Assembly: GCF_025698545.1 (NCBI RefSeq)
Contig: NC_068572.1
Location: 2,728,001-2,792,000, forward strand
From: Gossypium raimondii
Taxonomy: Eukaryota; Streptophyta; Magnoliopsida; Malvales; Malvaceae
Reading direction: 5' to 3'
DNA length: 64,000 nucleotides
Shown here: positions 22,085-34,040 of the stretch, in pieces
Position numbering within the stretch: the first letter of the stretch is position 1
How the letters are laid out: every line of letters starts with the position of its first letter
Position numbers and translations under genes: made by a program
Notes under the pieces: generated by a model
Told to the model about the DNA's origin: nothing
Seen by the model: the letters and a program-made list of their open reading frames with translations, nothing else
The model's database searches: none

Positions 22085-24853
22085 ATGGAAAATAGAAAAG
22101 AGGGTGAAATTGAGGACATGCCAATGCCATTGTCCCCACCAACAATGGGGTCTATGCAGATTGCAGGAAGCAATGGTTTTGGTCATAACATTGAGTTCAT
22201 GTCTCAGGCTTACCTCAGAAACCGATACTCTGAGATTGATATTGAGGACTACACCGTGTATGCTGATAAAGACCACCCTCTCCCCATATTTCTCAAGGTA
22301 GTTGATTTCTTGGGTTCTTTTGATTTATTTGATATTTATCGGTATTAACTTTTTCTATTGGTTTCGTAAATGAAGTTTGAAGATGTGGAATACAAGGTTC
22401 GAAGTAGCCAAGCCGCCTCAATCAACCCGGTGCGAGTGGTGGTGTCAAAGTTTGCCTCGCAACTTAACTTGGAACAAGATAAATACAAGGAGATCCTTAA
22501 AGGTGTAACAGGCAGCACTGGCCCTGGTGAAATCCTAGCTTTGATGGGTCCTTCTGGTAGTGGCAAAACAACCTTGTTAAAAATAATAGGTGGAAGGTTG
22601 ACAGATAATGTGAAAGGGAATATAACATACAATGACATACCTTACAATCCGGCTCTTAAACGAAGGTTAGCTCATTTTTATCGAAGCTTTTCTTTTTTCT
22701 GTCATTCAGTCGATTTTGAGTGTTTCATTTTCTTGCAGGATTGGTTTTGTGACACAAGATGATATCTTGCTCCCCCAACTAACAGTGGAAGAAACCTTAG
22801 TTTTTTCAGCATTTCTGAGACTTCCGAGTGACATGAGCCTGCAACAAAAGTATGCAAAAGTAGAGATGATTATGAAGGAGCTAGGCCTTGAAAGGTATGA
22901 ACTATGATCATCACTGAGATAACAAACAGACCTTTTACCTTCTTTTCTAAGTTATCTGTTGCATAACTGTAGATGTCGTCACACGAGAATCGGGGGAGGA
23001 TTGGTTAAAGGAATATCAGGAGGAGAAAGAAAAAGGACTAGTATTGGCTATGAAATTCTTGTTGATCCTTCATTGTTGTTGCTCGATGAACCAACTTCGG
23101 GTCTTGATTCCACCTCAGCCAATAAACTTATTCATATTCTTCAAGGAGTTGCTAAGGTATCCTAATTGACCATAACATGTACAAAATGCACCATTTTCAT
23201 ATAACAAATTAGTAAATGGTTGATGTTCTACAGGCAGGGAGAACTGTAATCACAACAATTCACCAGCCATCAAGCCGAATGTTTCACATGTTTGACAAGC
23301 TTCTCCTGATATCGGAAGGATACCCTATTTACTCCGGGAAGGCAAGAGAGTGCATGGAATATTTTTCATCATTGCGATTCATCCCGGAAATAGCAATGAA
23401 TCCAGCTGAGTTCTTGCTTGATTTAGCAACTGGCCAAGTTAATGACATAACTCTGCCTGAAGATCTAGTGGCATCTCAAGGAACTGCTGATTCAGACAGG
23501 GCTGTAATCAAAGTATAAACTCCTTCAAACTAACAATTTAAGTGGGCATTGAATCCCTTTCTATGATCTTCTCCTGAAAACAATTTTTTCTTTACATCAT
23601 ATTAGTATCTTCAACTCAAGTATAAAACTCATTTGGAGCCAAAGGAAAAGGAAGAGAATCATCGAAGTACCAAGGCGCCACAACAACTTCAACTAGCCAT
23701 TCAAGTTAAGAAAGACTGGACAATAACTTGGTGGGAGCAGTTCATGATAATAATGAAGAGAACCTTTCGAGAAAGACGAAGGGATTACTTCGATAAACTA
23801 AGATTACTACAATCATTAGGAGTTGCAGTCTTACTAGGTCTGCTTTGGTGGAAATCCAGTGCTGCAACCGAGGCTCAACTGAGGGATCAAGTAAACATTT
23901 CTCAAACTTCATTATACAATTCTTTGAATCCCTATTACATTAATCAGTATGTGTAAAGTGCAGTTTTCCACACTCTTTTTTGTTTTAGGTTGGTCTGCTA
24001 TTCTACATATGCATTTTTTGGACATCTTCATCAATTTTTGGAGCAGTATATGTTTTTCCTTTCGAAAAGGTATATTTGGTGAAAGAAAGGAAAGCCGACA
24101 TGTACAGGTTAAGTGTATACTATGTTTGCAGCACTCTGTGTGACATGGTAGCACATGTTTTGTATCCTACATCATTCATGTTGATTGTCTACTTCATGGC
24201 TGGCTTTAAGAGAACAGTCGTTTGTTTCTTCCTCACATTGTTTACCATCTTACTGATAGCAATTATAAGCCAAGTAAGTCAAGCAATTTCGGATATAAGA
24301 CTTATTTTCATTAAAGACTCGAATATCTCTTTCAACTAATGCAATCTTAAAACCTAACAAATGAACAAAATTAGGGAGCAGGAGAGCTATTTGGGGCTGC
24401 AGTTTTGAGTATTAAGAGGGCCGGGATGATGGCCTCTTTGGTTTTGATGTTGTTTCTTCTAACAGGAGGTTACTATGTCCAGGTACTTTAAAACTACCAT
24501 GAAAATCGGTTCCAAGTCTTCATTAGAGAAAACTATGAATGAGTTCACTAAAAAATGTGGAGTGTGTTGTTTTTGTTTTGCAGCATATACCGAAATTTAT
24601 GAGGTGGATGAAGTACTTATCTTTCATGTACTATGGCTTTAGGCTCCTGGTGAAAGTGCAATACTCTGGAGATCAATTGTACGAATGTCAAAGCAAAGGT
24701 GGCTGTCGGACTCTGCAGAATTCACCTTCGTTTGATACGGTTAACCTCGATGGAGGCTTGCAAGAAGTATGGATTTTACTTGCCATGGCGCTAGGCTACC
24801 GATTGTGTGCTTACTTTTGCCTGCGCAAAAGAATCAGTGGATGTCATATTTGA
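22085..24853 (+). CDS. ABCG26: ABCG26-type half-size ABC transporter (pollen wall)
   Basis: This is a plasma-membrane half transporter of the WBC/ABCG class. The Arabidopsis ABCG26 protein acts in the tapetum to export polyketide/lipid precursors of sporopollenin for pollen exine. Exons: 22085-22297, 22376-22665, 22739-22894, 22973-23156, 23234-23512, 23606-23890, 23989-24273, 24375-24482, 24584-24853, giving 689 residues (Arabidopsis 685 as I recall). The order is ATPase then membrane domain: Walker [10 protein letters not shown] (129-137), Q-loop [10 protein letters not shown], signature ISGGE (234-238), Walker B LLLLDEP (254-260), H-loop TTIHQPSS. The C-terminal half has about six membrane helices, including [20 protein letters not shown] and [30 protein letters not shown] near the N-terminus and [16 protein letters not shown] are ABCG26-specific. 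Exon 6 has two in-frame acceptors, 23605 and 23620; the upstream one keeps the family's YLxxxYKT. The gene looks intact. Confidence 0.95.
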
Positions 24854-25333
24854 GCAGGATTCTACTTTGCTGATGAATATATGTAACAAAAGACAAAGGT
24901 CGAGGGGCTTTGATTACTCCTCACCTGTTAACTTTTGAATTCCAAGCATGTGCAGAAGTTCTAAAACAATGTCATTAAATTTTCAAGGTGTCCTGCATAT
25001 AAAGTAATTTGATTTGAATATTAAAGAAACTTAATTTGATTTAATCAAGTCATTAAATTATATGGAATTTATTTTAGTAACTGTATAAACATGGCAGTAA
25101 GAAACTGTATAAACACAATTCCAGTGGATTGGGAACAATCAAAAACAGAAAAATATGGCAGTAAGAAACTGTATAAATATCCCAGAAAAAAACAGCACTT
25201 ATCATTTAAGAGTACTCGAAAATAACTAACAAAAACATAACAAAAGCACCAAACAAAATGTAAAACAAGCTAACAGATGCTTCAAAAGTAAGATAAATCT
25301 ACTGATTAGAGTTCTTATAAAAACATGTTAGGC
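24854..25333. other. Convergent 3' region of ABCG26 and HSP90 copy 1
   Basis: This holds untranslated ends of two converging genes. A 23-bp stretch ('atggcagtaagaaactg' with 'tataaa') occurs twice, at about 25090 and 25156. The HSP90 side resembles 37480-37651, as expected for the 3' UTRs of the duplicated genes, but with many differences. Confidence 0.6.
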
Positions 25334-27979
25334 TTAATCAACTTCCTCCATCTTGCTGCCTTCGGCATCAGCATCCTCCAATGGGGGCATATCAGCATCA
25401 GCTTCACCTTCACCTGCATCCTCATCAATGCTCAAGCCGAGTTTCAGCATCCTGTGGATTCTGTTGCCAAAGGTGTTAGGGTCATCAAGGCTGAAGCCAG
25501 AGGTGAGGAGAGCAGTCTCGAAGAGAAGGAGAACAAGGTCCTTCACAGATTTATCATTCTTCTCTGCATCGGCTCTCTTTCTCAGCTCTTCCATGATGGG
25601 GTTCTCCGGGTTGATCTCCATTGTCTTCTTGCTTGACATGTAACCAGCCATGCTGTTATCCCTCAAAGCCTGGGCCTTCATGATTCTCTCCATGTTTGCA
25701 GTCCAACCATACTCGCCAGTCACTAAACAGCAAGGTGAGTCAACAACACGATCAGAAACCACAACCTTTTCAACCTTGTCACCCAGCACATCCTTGATGA
25801 CCTTGCAAAGACCCTCAAACTTTTCCTTCAAAGCTTCCTTCTTCTTCTTCTCATCCTCACTCTCATCAAGTTTAAGACCTTCCTTGGTAGCTGACACAAG
25901 CTTTTTGCCCTCAAATTCTTTGAGCTGTCCGACAGCATACTCATCAATAGCATCAACCATGTAAAGGACCTCATAACCCTTCTTCTTCAGCTTCTCAAGG
26001 AAGGGAGAGTTCTCAACTGCCTTTTTACTCTCACCAGTGATGTAGTAGATATCATTCTGACCCTCCTTCATTCTGGTCACATAGTCCTTCAAGCTGGTCA
26101 GCTCATCACCACTCTTGGTGGAGTGGTAGCGGAGCAATTCGGCAATTTTAGTCCTGTTCTGAGAGTCCTCATGGATACCAAGCTTGAGGTTCTTTGAGAA
26201 TGCCTCATAAAACTTGTTGTAATCTTCCTTGTTCTCTGCTATTTCAAAGAAGAGCTCAATGCACTTCTTTACCAAGTTCTTCGGATAACCTTCAAGATCT
26301 TGTTTTGCTGCAACATTTCTCTTGAGATGTTCAAAGGAAGGTCCTCTGAGTCGACAATACCCTTAACAAAGCTGAGGAATTCAGGAATCAACTCCTCGCA
26401 GTTGTCCATGATAAAGACACGTCTCACATACAGCTTAATGTTGTTGGGCTTCTTCCTTGTGTCAAAGAGATCAAAAGGAGCCCTCTTGGGGACAAAGAGG
26501 ACAGCCTTGAACTCAAGTTGCCCCTCAACTGAGAAGTGCTTGACGGCCAAATGCTCTTCCCAGTCATTTGTAAGGCTCTTGTAGAAAGCAGCATATTCTT
26601 CCTTGGTAATCTCCTCAGGCTTCCTCATCCAGATGGGCTTCTGTTTGTTCACCAAAGACCACTCGTGCGACACCTCCTTAATCTTCTTCTTTTTCTTTTC
26701 TTCCTTCTCTTTCTCCTCATCAACATCCTCAACTTTCCCTTCTTCGTCCTTCTTATCCTCCTCATCTTCATCATCAGAAATCTCCTTCTCAGTGGTCTTC
26801 TCAATCCAAAGGGAAATCGGGTAGCTAATAAATTCAGAATGCTTCTTAATCAAATCCTTCAAACGTCGCTCCTCAAGGTACTCAAGCTGATCCTCTTTCA
26901 AAAACAGAGTAATCTTTGTACCCCTACCAAGGTTCTCCCCGGAAGTATCCCTGGTAACAGTGAATGAACCACCAGCTTGGGACTCCCACACATATTGTTC
27001 ATCATCATTATGCTTTGCGGTTACAATAACCTTCTCAGCAACCAAGTATGCGGAGTAGAAACCAACACCAAATTGACCAATCATACTAACGTCAGCACCA
27101 GCAGCCAGTGCTTCCATAAACTCCTTAGTACCAGATCTTGCGATTGTACCAAGATTGTTCACCAAATCTAAACAACAGAAATATATAAATGCATTAGATT
27201 CCCATTTTAAACGAAACTCCACAACTAAATGCACAATAGTTGATACTCCAATACTCAAGAAAACACTTACCAGCCTTAGTCATGCCAATACCACTGTCAA
27301 TGATGGACAGTGTATTGTTAGTCTTGTCTGGAATAATGTGGATGAAGAGCTCAGGTTGAGCATCGAGCTTGCTCTTGTCTGTCAAGCTCTCGAACCTGAT
27401 CTTATCCAAAGCCTACAGGTAAAAGATTTAACATCATATACTAATCACTAACCACACCAAAAAGGCACTTCAGTTATGTTACACGCATTAGATTCACGAG
27501 ATCTTTCTTATTTACTCTTTTACATTCAAAGAAACCAAAAAAATGTACTAACATACCGCTTCAATTAAGTTCCAATAAGCATAAATTAACGGCCAACTAA
27601 AAATACAAAAGCTAAACCCTAAACCCTAAAAATATTTCACTAACAAAAGCATTATGCAAATCAAAACAAACAACCACTGAACAGAAAATTACGCATTAAA
27701 CATCATAATAACATATATCCAAATCCAAAATAAACTCCAACATTTCTATTATGAAACAAACAAACAAAAAGAAATCCATCAATATCGAATAAAGAGATCA
27801 GATCCATACAATCACGCATAAAAAAAAATCAAAAACTATTATTAAATAGAACTTACATCAGAGGCGTTACTGATAAGCTCACGAAGAAAGATCTCCTTGT
27901 TGCTGTAGAAAGTGTTGATAATCAAACTAAGAAGCTGATTGATCTCAGCTTGAAAAGCAAACGTCTCAGTATCCGCCAT
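25334..27979 (-). pseudogene. HSP90: Cytosolic HSP90, copy 1, with a one-base frameshift
   Basis: This is an ATP-dependent chaperone gene of the cytosolic class. Exons are 27979-27857, 27412-27271 and 27167-25334 on the minus strand. The ATPase residues are present: Glu34 and Asn38 in [17 protein letters not shown] from Asp80, and [11 protein letters not shown]. The acidic/lysine-rich linker and the start of the middle domain follow. At about 26280 one base is missing compared with copy 2 (ttcttcgg against ttcttgcgg). The frame then reads VIRRTW and stops, giving about 387 residues. The remaining 313 codons, ending in MEEVD, are open in the next frame. A true mutation and a sequencing or assembly error are both possible. 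The splice sites, TATA box and upstream block are intact, so the gene may still be transcribed. Confidence 0.9.
27613..27630. promoter_or_regulatory. Telo-box pair in HSP90 copy 1 intron 1
   Basis: Two AAACCCTAA units run in tandem on the + strand inside the first intron. Telo-boxes are common in the promoters and first introns of plant translation and growth genes. Here the role is only inferred. Confidence 0.4.
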
Positions 27980-28117
27980 TGATGATAAACCTCTAACCTC
28001 CCGATCCAAAACACACTAAGAAATACCGTAAAATGAGAGAGTATTCAAATTTCGAATAGAGAGAAAGAGCAGAAAATATCAGAGTGAGGCAGTTCTGTGA
28101 TGCAAGGCTGAAGGGTA

Positions 28118-28158
28118 CCTTATATAGGGGAACTTCATTAGGGTTTCTAGATCCTTCT
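28118..28158 (-). promoter_or_regulatory. HSP90 copy 1 core promoter
   Basis: On the minus strand a TATA box (CCTATATAAGG) at 28118-28129 is preceded by a telo-box (AAACCCTAA) and by GAAGGATCTAGAA at 28143-28155. The last reads as a three-unit heat shock element with one mismatch (GAA, ATC for TTC, GAA). The same block occurs upstream of copy 2 although the surrounding sequence differs. Confidence 0.6.
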
Positions 28159-28159
28159 A

Positions 28160-28629
28160 TTGACGTACTTTTAAAAAAAAATTATTTTTGGGTTTACCTA
28201 TATGATAGCAGAATAGGGAATGCGGGAGCCACTCATTTATATGCTTAATACTTTTCTTCGCCAATTAGACTTTGCTTTCTTTTTTTTCTTTTTCTTTTTT
28301 TTTTGACTTTTTTGTTATATTTATTATAAATATATAAAATATAAGGCAAAAATGTTCGCTTAAAATTAAATTAAATGTTAAAAATAAAAAAATTATATTC
28401 AATTACAAAATAGAAAATTAAAAAAATTTATTAATCAAGATGAGATGATGTTTTTTTTTTTTCAAATACATTTTTTAGAAAAATAAATAAAAATTACAAA
28501 TGGCGGAAAATGCTTTTGGTTAAAATCGTTTTTTGTAAAACGTGTATGATAAGTAACGTTTTAGCTTCCACGTTCGATGAAGCTTCTTATGGAAACTTTG
28601 AAAACGACTTTAAAATTTATAGAATTTAT
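28160..28629. other. AT-rich spacer upstream of HSP90 copy 1
   Basis: T-rich and A-rich runs with no open frame of note. I see nothing further in it. Confidence 0.6.
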
Positions 28630-29217
28630 TAGAGTTAGTGAGGATGATGGGTCAGGTTGGGTTTGGTTCAAGTCGGATCGGGTCAGGTTGGGCATCAATA
28701 TAATTTTAGATTCTGTCTAAAAGATAGATTTAAAATTTTGTCTATATTTGACTCGGATGAAAATATTAAAACTTGAGCCCGAATTGATCTGCCCGTATTG
28801 AAAATAAATTTAAAATTTTTTAATATTTATGCTTAAATAATACTAAGATATGTGCAAGTTAGTAAGGAAATATCTTTAAAATAGTAGCAAAATTAATAAT
28901 AAAACAAGAGTTGTACAATATTCAAACAATAACAACAAAATAGTAATAATATAATAACGAAATAGCAGCAAAACAGTGAAAAAGCAACACCAAAACAGTG
29001 GAAACAGCACCATGTTTGTTTGTTTCTTTACAAATTGGGATCAGACCAGGCTGGGCATGGGCCAAAAACGGCTTACCCAAGACTTGACCCCTTTAGAAAA
29101 TGGGTTTCATTTTTTTGCCTAAGCCTATTTTTTGAGCCTATATTTTTACCCAAACCCTCTCACTTTTAGGGCAGGCCTTCGGGCCCGATCGAGTGACCTG
29201 GCCCATGATCAAGTCTA
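28630..29217. mobile_element. Worn hAT-type MITE, relative of 4949-5591
   Basis: The element begins 'tagagttagtgaggatgatg' and ends 'ggcccatgatcaagtcta'. These are degraded versions of the TAGAGGTGnnCATGGG inverted ends. The interior shares 'caatattcaaacaataac', 'aacaaaatagtaa' and 'gacttgacccctttagaaaa'-type blocks with 4949-5591. I could not find a clean 8-bp target duplication, so the outer limits are approximate. Confidence 0.65.
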
Positions 29218-29848
29218 ATTAGAATAGTTCTTGCACTTTAAATACTAGGTTTTTATTCACCATTTGGCTTTTGAAGTATATTCATTTTTTTATATTTGTA
29301 CCTAAATTTTTTTGTACCATTTTAGTACTTGAATTATAATTTTGTTACACTTTTTTGGCCCTTGCCGTTAATGGTGTTAAAAGAACAAAAATCGATTAGA
29401 ACACACTATGTGTTCCTGTTGACCGCTGATGTGGACGTTGATCGAGTTTTATCCAAATAAAAATCATTTAAAATTATAAATTTTTTGAATTTTTTTTATT
29501 CCATGTGATGCCTTTGTTTGATGATGTTGGTAGGGAAGTCATTCATCTTTCTTGGGTAATTTGATAAACAATCGCCATGGATTTTGATTCAAAGATCCTG
29601 TAAATATGCAACAAATGATTGTTTCAAGAACAAAGAGAGAAATAAATAAGTAATCAACAATCTTTCCAATGCCAAAGAAGCATTAATATTTTTCAAAAAC
29701 TTGTAAATCGTCATCACTTGTAATTTAAATAGTGCTTCAATGACCCAAATTTATGGCGGAGAAACAACAAGAAAGAAAATTGTTTTTACCATTTTTAAGC
29801 AAAATTCAATCTTTGTAGGTTGCTAATGTTCCTTTACAAGTTTACATG
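29218..29848. other. Spacer with a fragment of a TIR element
   Basis: The part 29240-29440 resembles one end of the TIR element at 34904-35814 ('caccatttggcttttgaag', 'gtacctaaattttt', 'ttggcccttgccgtta'). Its opposite end is not found. The rest has no recognisable feature. Confidence 0.5.
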
Positions 29849-30312
29849 TGTAACACCCTTTATTCGAGTAAACTCGGGCAATGAGTGTTACATTTAACAC
29901 TGAACATTTACTTACGAATTCAAATAGTTTTAAATTGGAATTTTACAAATGATATCAGGTCCTTATTATGTTTTTAGGAACATAATTTATCTAATAATAA
30001 AGATTAATTGCATGTAAATATTGTTTTAGATCTCATATCACTTAATTAAAATTTTTGCCCTGCAGGTCTGTATGTCTCGAGACCATGGCCTTCATGTCTC
30101 AAGATATTGTCATGGCATTGTAGAAATTTGGCTTTGAAATTGCCTTATCTAGGGAAAATGGGGCTTTTTTCTCGAGATAAAGTCCAATATATCTTGAGAC
30201 ATGGCAATGTTACTGTAGATTTTTAGGTTCGCAGTTTCGATGTCTCGAAACATATTTCTAGTAATACCCATCGCCTGACCTAATTGTCGGGTCCTAGCTA
30301 CCGGATGCTACA
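29849..30312 (-). mobile_element. Short LTR-like segment
   Basis: Read on the minus strand it starts TGTAGCATCCGGTAGC and ends GGGTGTTACA, with the TG...CA borders typical of plant Ty3/gypsy LTRs. No matching partner or target duplication is visible. It abuts the next LTR (30318) with five bases between them. It is an old, probably lone remnant; the call is tentative. Confidence 0.45.
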
Positions 30313-30317
30313 GTCGT

Positions 30318-33300
30318 TGCCGAAGCAATTACAGTTAATTTACAAGAAAATAATCATAATCGCATGTAATTTAACATCAAACACATTCATCTATAGTTAA
30401 AGAATCAAAACTGAGTCTTGTTCAAGCTTACAAAAGCTCTTTTGTCAACCTGAGCTCAAAATAGGACCAAATTGCAAATTTTTAAAATTTCAAGGTTGAC
30501 GTCGTGACGTCTCCAAATAGTTTGTCATGTTATGACCTCAAGCCTCTCGACGTCACAACGTGACTCACATTGATCGACATTGCGACGAGATAGGTTACTC
30601 ATCGGGATGTGAACTCTGTTTTTGGTAAAAAAAAAATGGACCATTTGGTACCTATTTCAAATATTCCCAAACATACCTATCAATTTACGCACCAAAGCCA
30701 ACTTCAATTGAATAAAAACATACCTCAAGCATACCAAAACACATAACATTTCATACCAAATCAAGTCATCAACTACTTCCATTCAACCATTTCAACATAA
30801 GTTCAACTATTATCAATTATTCATTTTCATACATTCCATCAAATACCATTCCATATAAATCAACCAAACCATTCAATTATCAATCCTTACCTAGGCCAAG
30901 TCATATAGGATCATGCCATTTCATTTTCATTTCAAAGACTTCAGCATATTTGCACATCTATTCATTCAACTTACCATTTCTTCCATATTTAACTTTTAAC
31001 ATATCAAATGACATGTTCAAGTTTAAAATCATCAATTAAACCACATCAAGCATTAGCTAATATTTCATACACCATCTAGTACATACCAATTTTTCAACAA
31101 CTCAATATTTGCCACAAATATCAAACGTACCAAATGATCAACATAGTGACTATTTCCTTAACATCTAATCCTTATTTACATGTCACGATCCCAAAACTCA
31201 AAGTGATCAAAAAGCTTACCAATTTAAGGATAGTGTGAGTTTCGAGGTAATCCAGCTTGACGTGTTCCACAAGGTATTGATCTACAAGGAAAAGGAAAAA
31301 CAACGGGGTAAGCATATAAAATTCTTAGTAAGTTCATATGAAATTTACATTACTTACCTTAACAATTCAACAAGCTAGATTACTAAACATATTGACATTT
31401 AATTGCCCTTCCTTGACATACTTTGATGCAACTAAGACACATAAACATATACAACCAAATAGGTTAGTCAATTTGCATACCAAGATCATTAAGTAAGTAA
31501 TCATATACCATAACTCAATTTGAAAGCATATGCAACCCAATATATGCCCAAACCATTTTAATATTTCCATTTCCATTAGGTTAAAGTTTCGTCTGAGGGA
31601 ACTATAGTAAAACGAACTCGGATACACGGGAATATTTTCCTTACACAACCTGAGATTTTAACGAAAATGCTCACACAAGTTGGCATCGTATTAAGGTTAC
31701 TAGTCCAGGCTAAACCAATGATACATATAACTTGAGAATCTGCAACAAATGTTATATCTCGTATCATCATGTAAATCCCTGATCGATTACGTGTATAATC
31801 CTAATGACATGTAATATGTATCTTAATCTTTTACTAAGTTCACACGGGTATTATTTTCGTCTACATATCATTAACAAACCTTGTACTAGTTTACATATTT
31901 CATACAAGTGCTGTAAACATTCAACATTCACATTTGATACTCCGTACCTATTCGTAATAACCAATATTTTCATGTTTTTCAATTCAGTCCATGTGAACTC
32001 AAATATGTTAATTTCACATATTAAGTATAAACACACAATTGAAACAATACAATTCAAAAAAAAATTAATAATTTCCATATGAACTTACCTGGTAAAACAA
32101 CAAATAAACGAGTCTTTGAGGACTAATTGACAATTTTTGCTTTTCCTCAATTTCTCTGGTTTGGTTCAATTTTCGATCTATATAATTATTCAATTCAATT
32201 TATCAATACTAAAAATTTTTATATCATCTCATAATATGCATGAACTAGTTTAAATTCCATCTTTTCGAATGCCTATAAAAATTTACATTTTATTCAATTT
32301 AGTCCCTAAACCCGAAATAGCAATAACTTTCAATTTTAAGCTTCAATTTCAGAGCCGATCTTAATCACATCCTTCTAGGACCCTCTATTATCTATTATTA
32401 TAGAAATTTCATATCAAATATTCAATGTATACACTTTAGTCATTTTTGACAAAACTAAGAATTAAACTTTAAAATTTGGTCCCTTTTTTCACATCTAAGT
32501 TTAAAATTTATAAATTTAACATCAAATTATTTAAGAAATCATCAATGGGAACTTTCAAAAACTTTAACAATTTTTACAAATTGGTACATGGGCTAGCTAA
32601 ATCAAGCTCCCATGACCACAAAAACATAAAAGTTACACGAAAAGAACTTAATTGAGCATACCTAATAGTTGCTGAAACTTTGAAGCTTTTGAAACCCTAT
32701 TTCTCCCTTTTAGTTCGGTGGAGAAGATGGTGCAGAGAAAAAAATGATTTGTTTTTCTTTTAATTTTTGCTTATATACCTTTAATTAACTTGATTAATCA
32801 TAATTAATTAATAAAAACTTAATTAATTAAACCTTAAGTGTAATCAACCAATGGGTTTTAAATACATCCACCACTATTTGAAGCAATTAAAATGGTTTAA
32901 TTGCCTTTTTGATCCTTTAGCTATTTAAAAATCTATAGAGATAAGATTTTTATAATTTAGTCCATGTACCCTAATTAACTATCAATTCGGAAAAATTACT
33001 GGATAAAAATTTAATATATTTTTATATTAACCTCGTAAATATTAAATATTAATATTTATGGACTTAAACTACGGAAATAGGGTTCTGAAACCATAGTTTT
33101 TGACACCACTAACAATCTGGTTGTTACATAGTTTCTTCCGGCTCCCATGTAGCCTCTTATGTACTGTAATGATGTCATAATACTTTCATTAGTGCCACAT
33201 GTTTATTTCTTAAATATTTTACTTCTCGAGCTAAAATCTTTACCGATTCTTCACTATACATCAAATCAGGATGTAACTCTATTTCATCAGGAGATAACTT

Positions 33301-34040
33301 ATGGGATAGATAGGATATATATCTTGGTAACATTGATATGTGGAAGACATTATGAATCTTGTCTAATTATGGACGTAGAGCTAGTTGATACGCTACAGGT
33401 CCAATTCTTCCAAGAATCTCATGCGACCCAATAAACCTCGGACTGAGTTTTTCTGTTCTGTCAAAATGCAAAACTTTCTTCCAAGACAAAACTTTCAGAA
33501 AGACTTTATCACAAATCTGAAATTCAATGTCTTTTCTTTTTAAGTCACTATAAGACTTTTTTCTGTCGAAAGCAACTTTCAAACAGTCTCGAATAATCTA
33601 GACCTTTTCTTTAATTTATTGTATCAAATCAGTTCCTGTTAACTTTCTTTCACTCAACTCTAGCCAGCATAGAGGAGTTATGCATTTACAACCATATAAA
33701 ACCTCATAAGATGTCATTTTAATGCTCGGATGATAACTATTGTTGTAAGCAAACTTAGCTAACGGTAGGAATCTTTTCCAGCCACCTTCAGATTTAATCA
33801 CACAACATCGTAACATATCTTTGAGTATTTGAATCACTCGTTCTGATTGTCCGTCAGTCTGAGGATGAAACGCTATACTGAAATTCAGTTTCATACTCAA
33901 GGCTTCGTGTAATTTACCCCAAAATCTGGAGGTAAATCTTGAGTCCCAGTCTAAAATGATAGACAATGGCACACTATATAATCTGACAATATTTGAGATA
34001 TAAATTTCAGCTAACTTCTCATGGTAACCATTACTATCTT
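30318..34040 (-). mobile_element. Ty3/gypsy retrotransposon remnant: 3' LTR plus end of pol
   Basis: On the minus strand the end of a polyprotein (integrase core with HPQTDGQSERVIQ and AYNNSYHPSI, then the tail with DKVFLKV, GPVAYQL and EATWEPEE) runs from about 34040 down to about 33130. A long LTR follows at 33128-30318, about 2.8 kb with TGTAACAACC...CA borders and a TATA-like box near 32775. The 5' LTR, gag and most of pol are absent, and the coding remnant carries at least several breaks. It is an old, dead fossil. A more worn relative of the LTR lies at 18043-20680. Confidence 0.85.

Noticed and set aside
21960-22301. 113-codon frame overlapping the start of ABCG26
   Set aside because: It runs in another frame through ABCG26 exon 1 and its intron. 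The 22085 start gives the family's N-terminus.
26300-26967. Long open frames antisense to HSP90 (also at 38547-39286)
   Set aside because: They mirror the conserved HSP90 exon and occur in both copies only because the sense strand is the same. The Leu/Ser/Phe-rich translations reflect Glu/Lys-rich sense codons.
25334-27258. HSP90 copy 1 as two adjacent genes
   Set aside because: The two open frames are the halves of one HSP90 exon separated by a single missing base. There is no promoter or start between them.
33130-34040. Integrase-like protein as a host gene
   Set aside because: It lies directly against an LTR in the order expected of a Ty3/gypsy element and is broken. It is a retrotransposon fossil.
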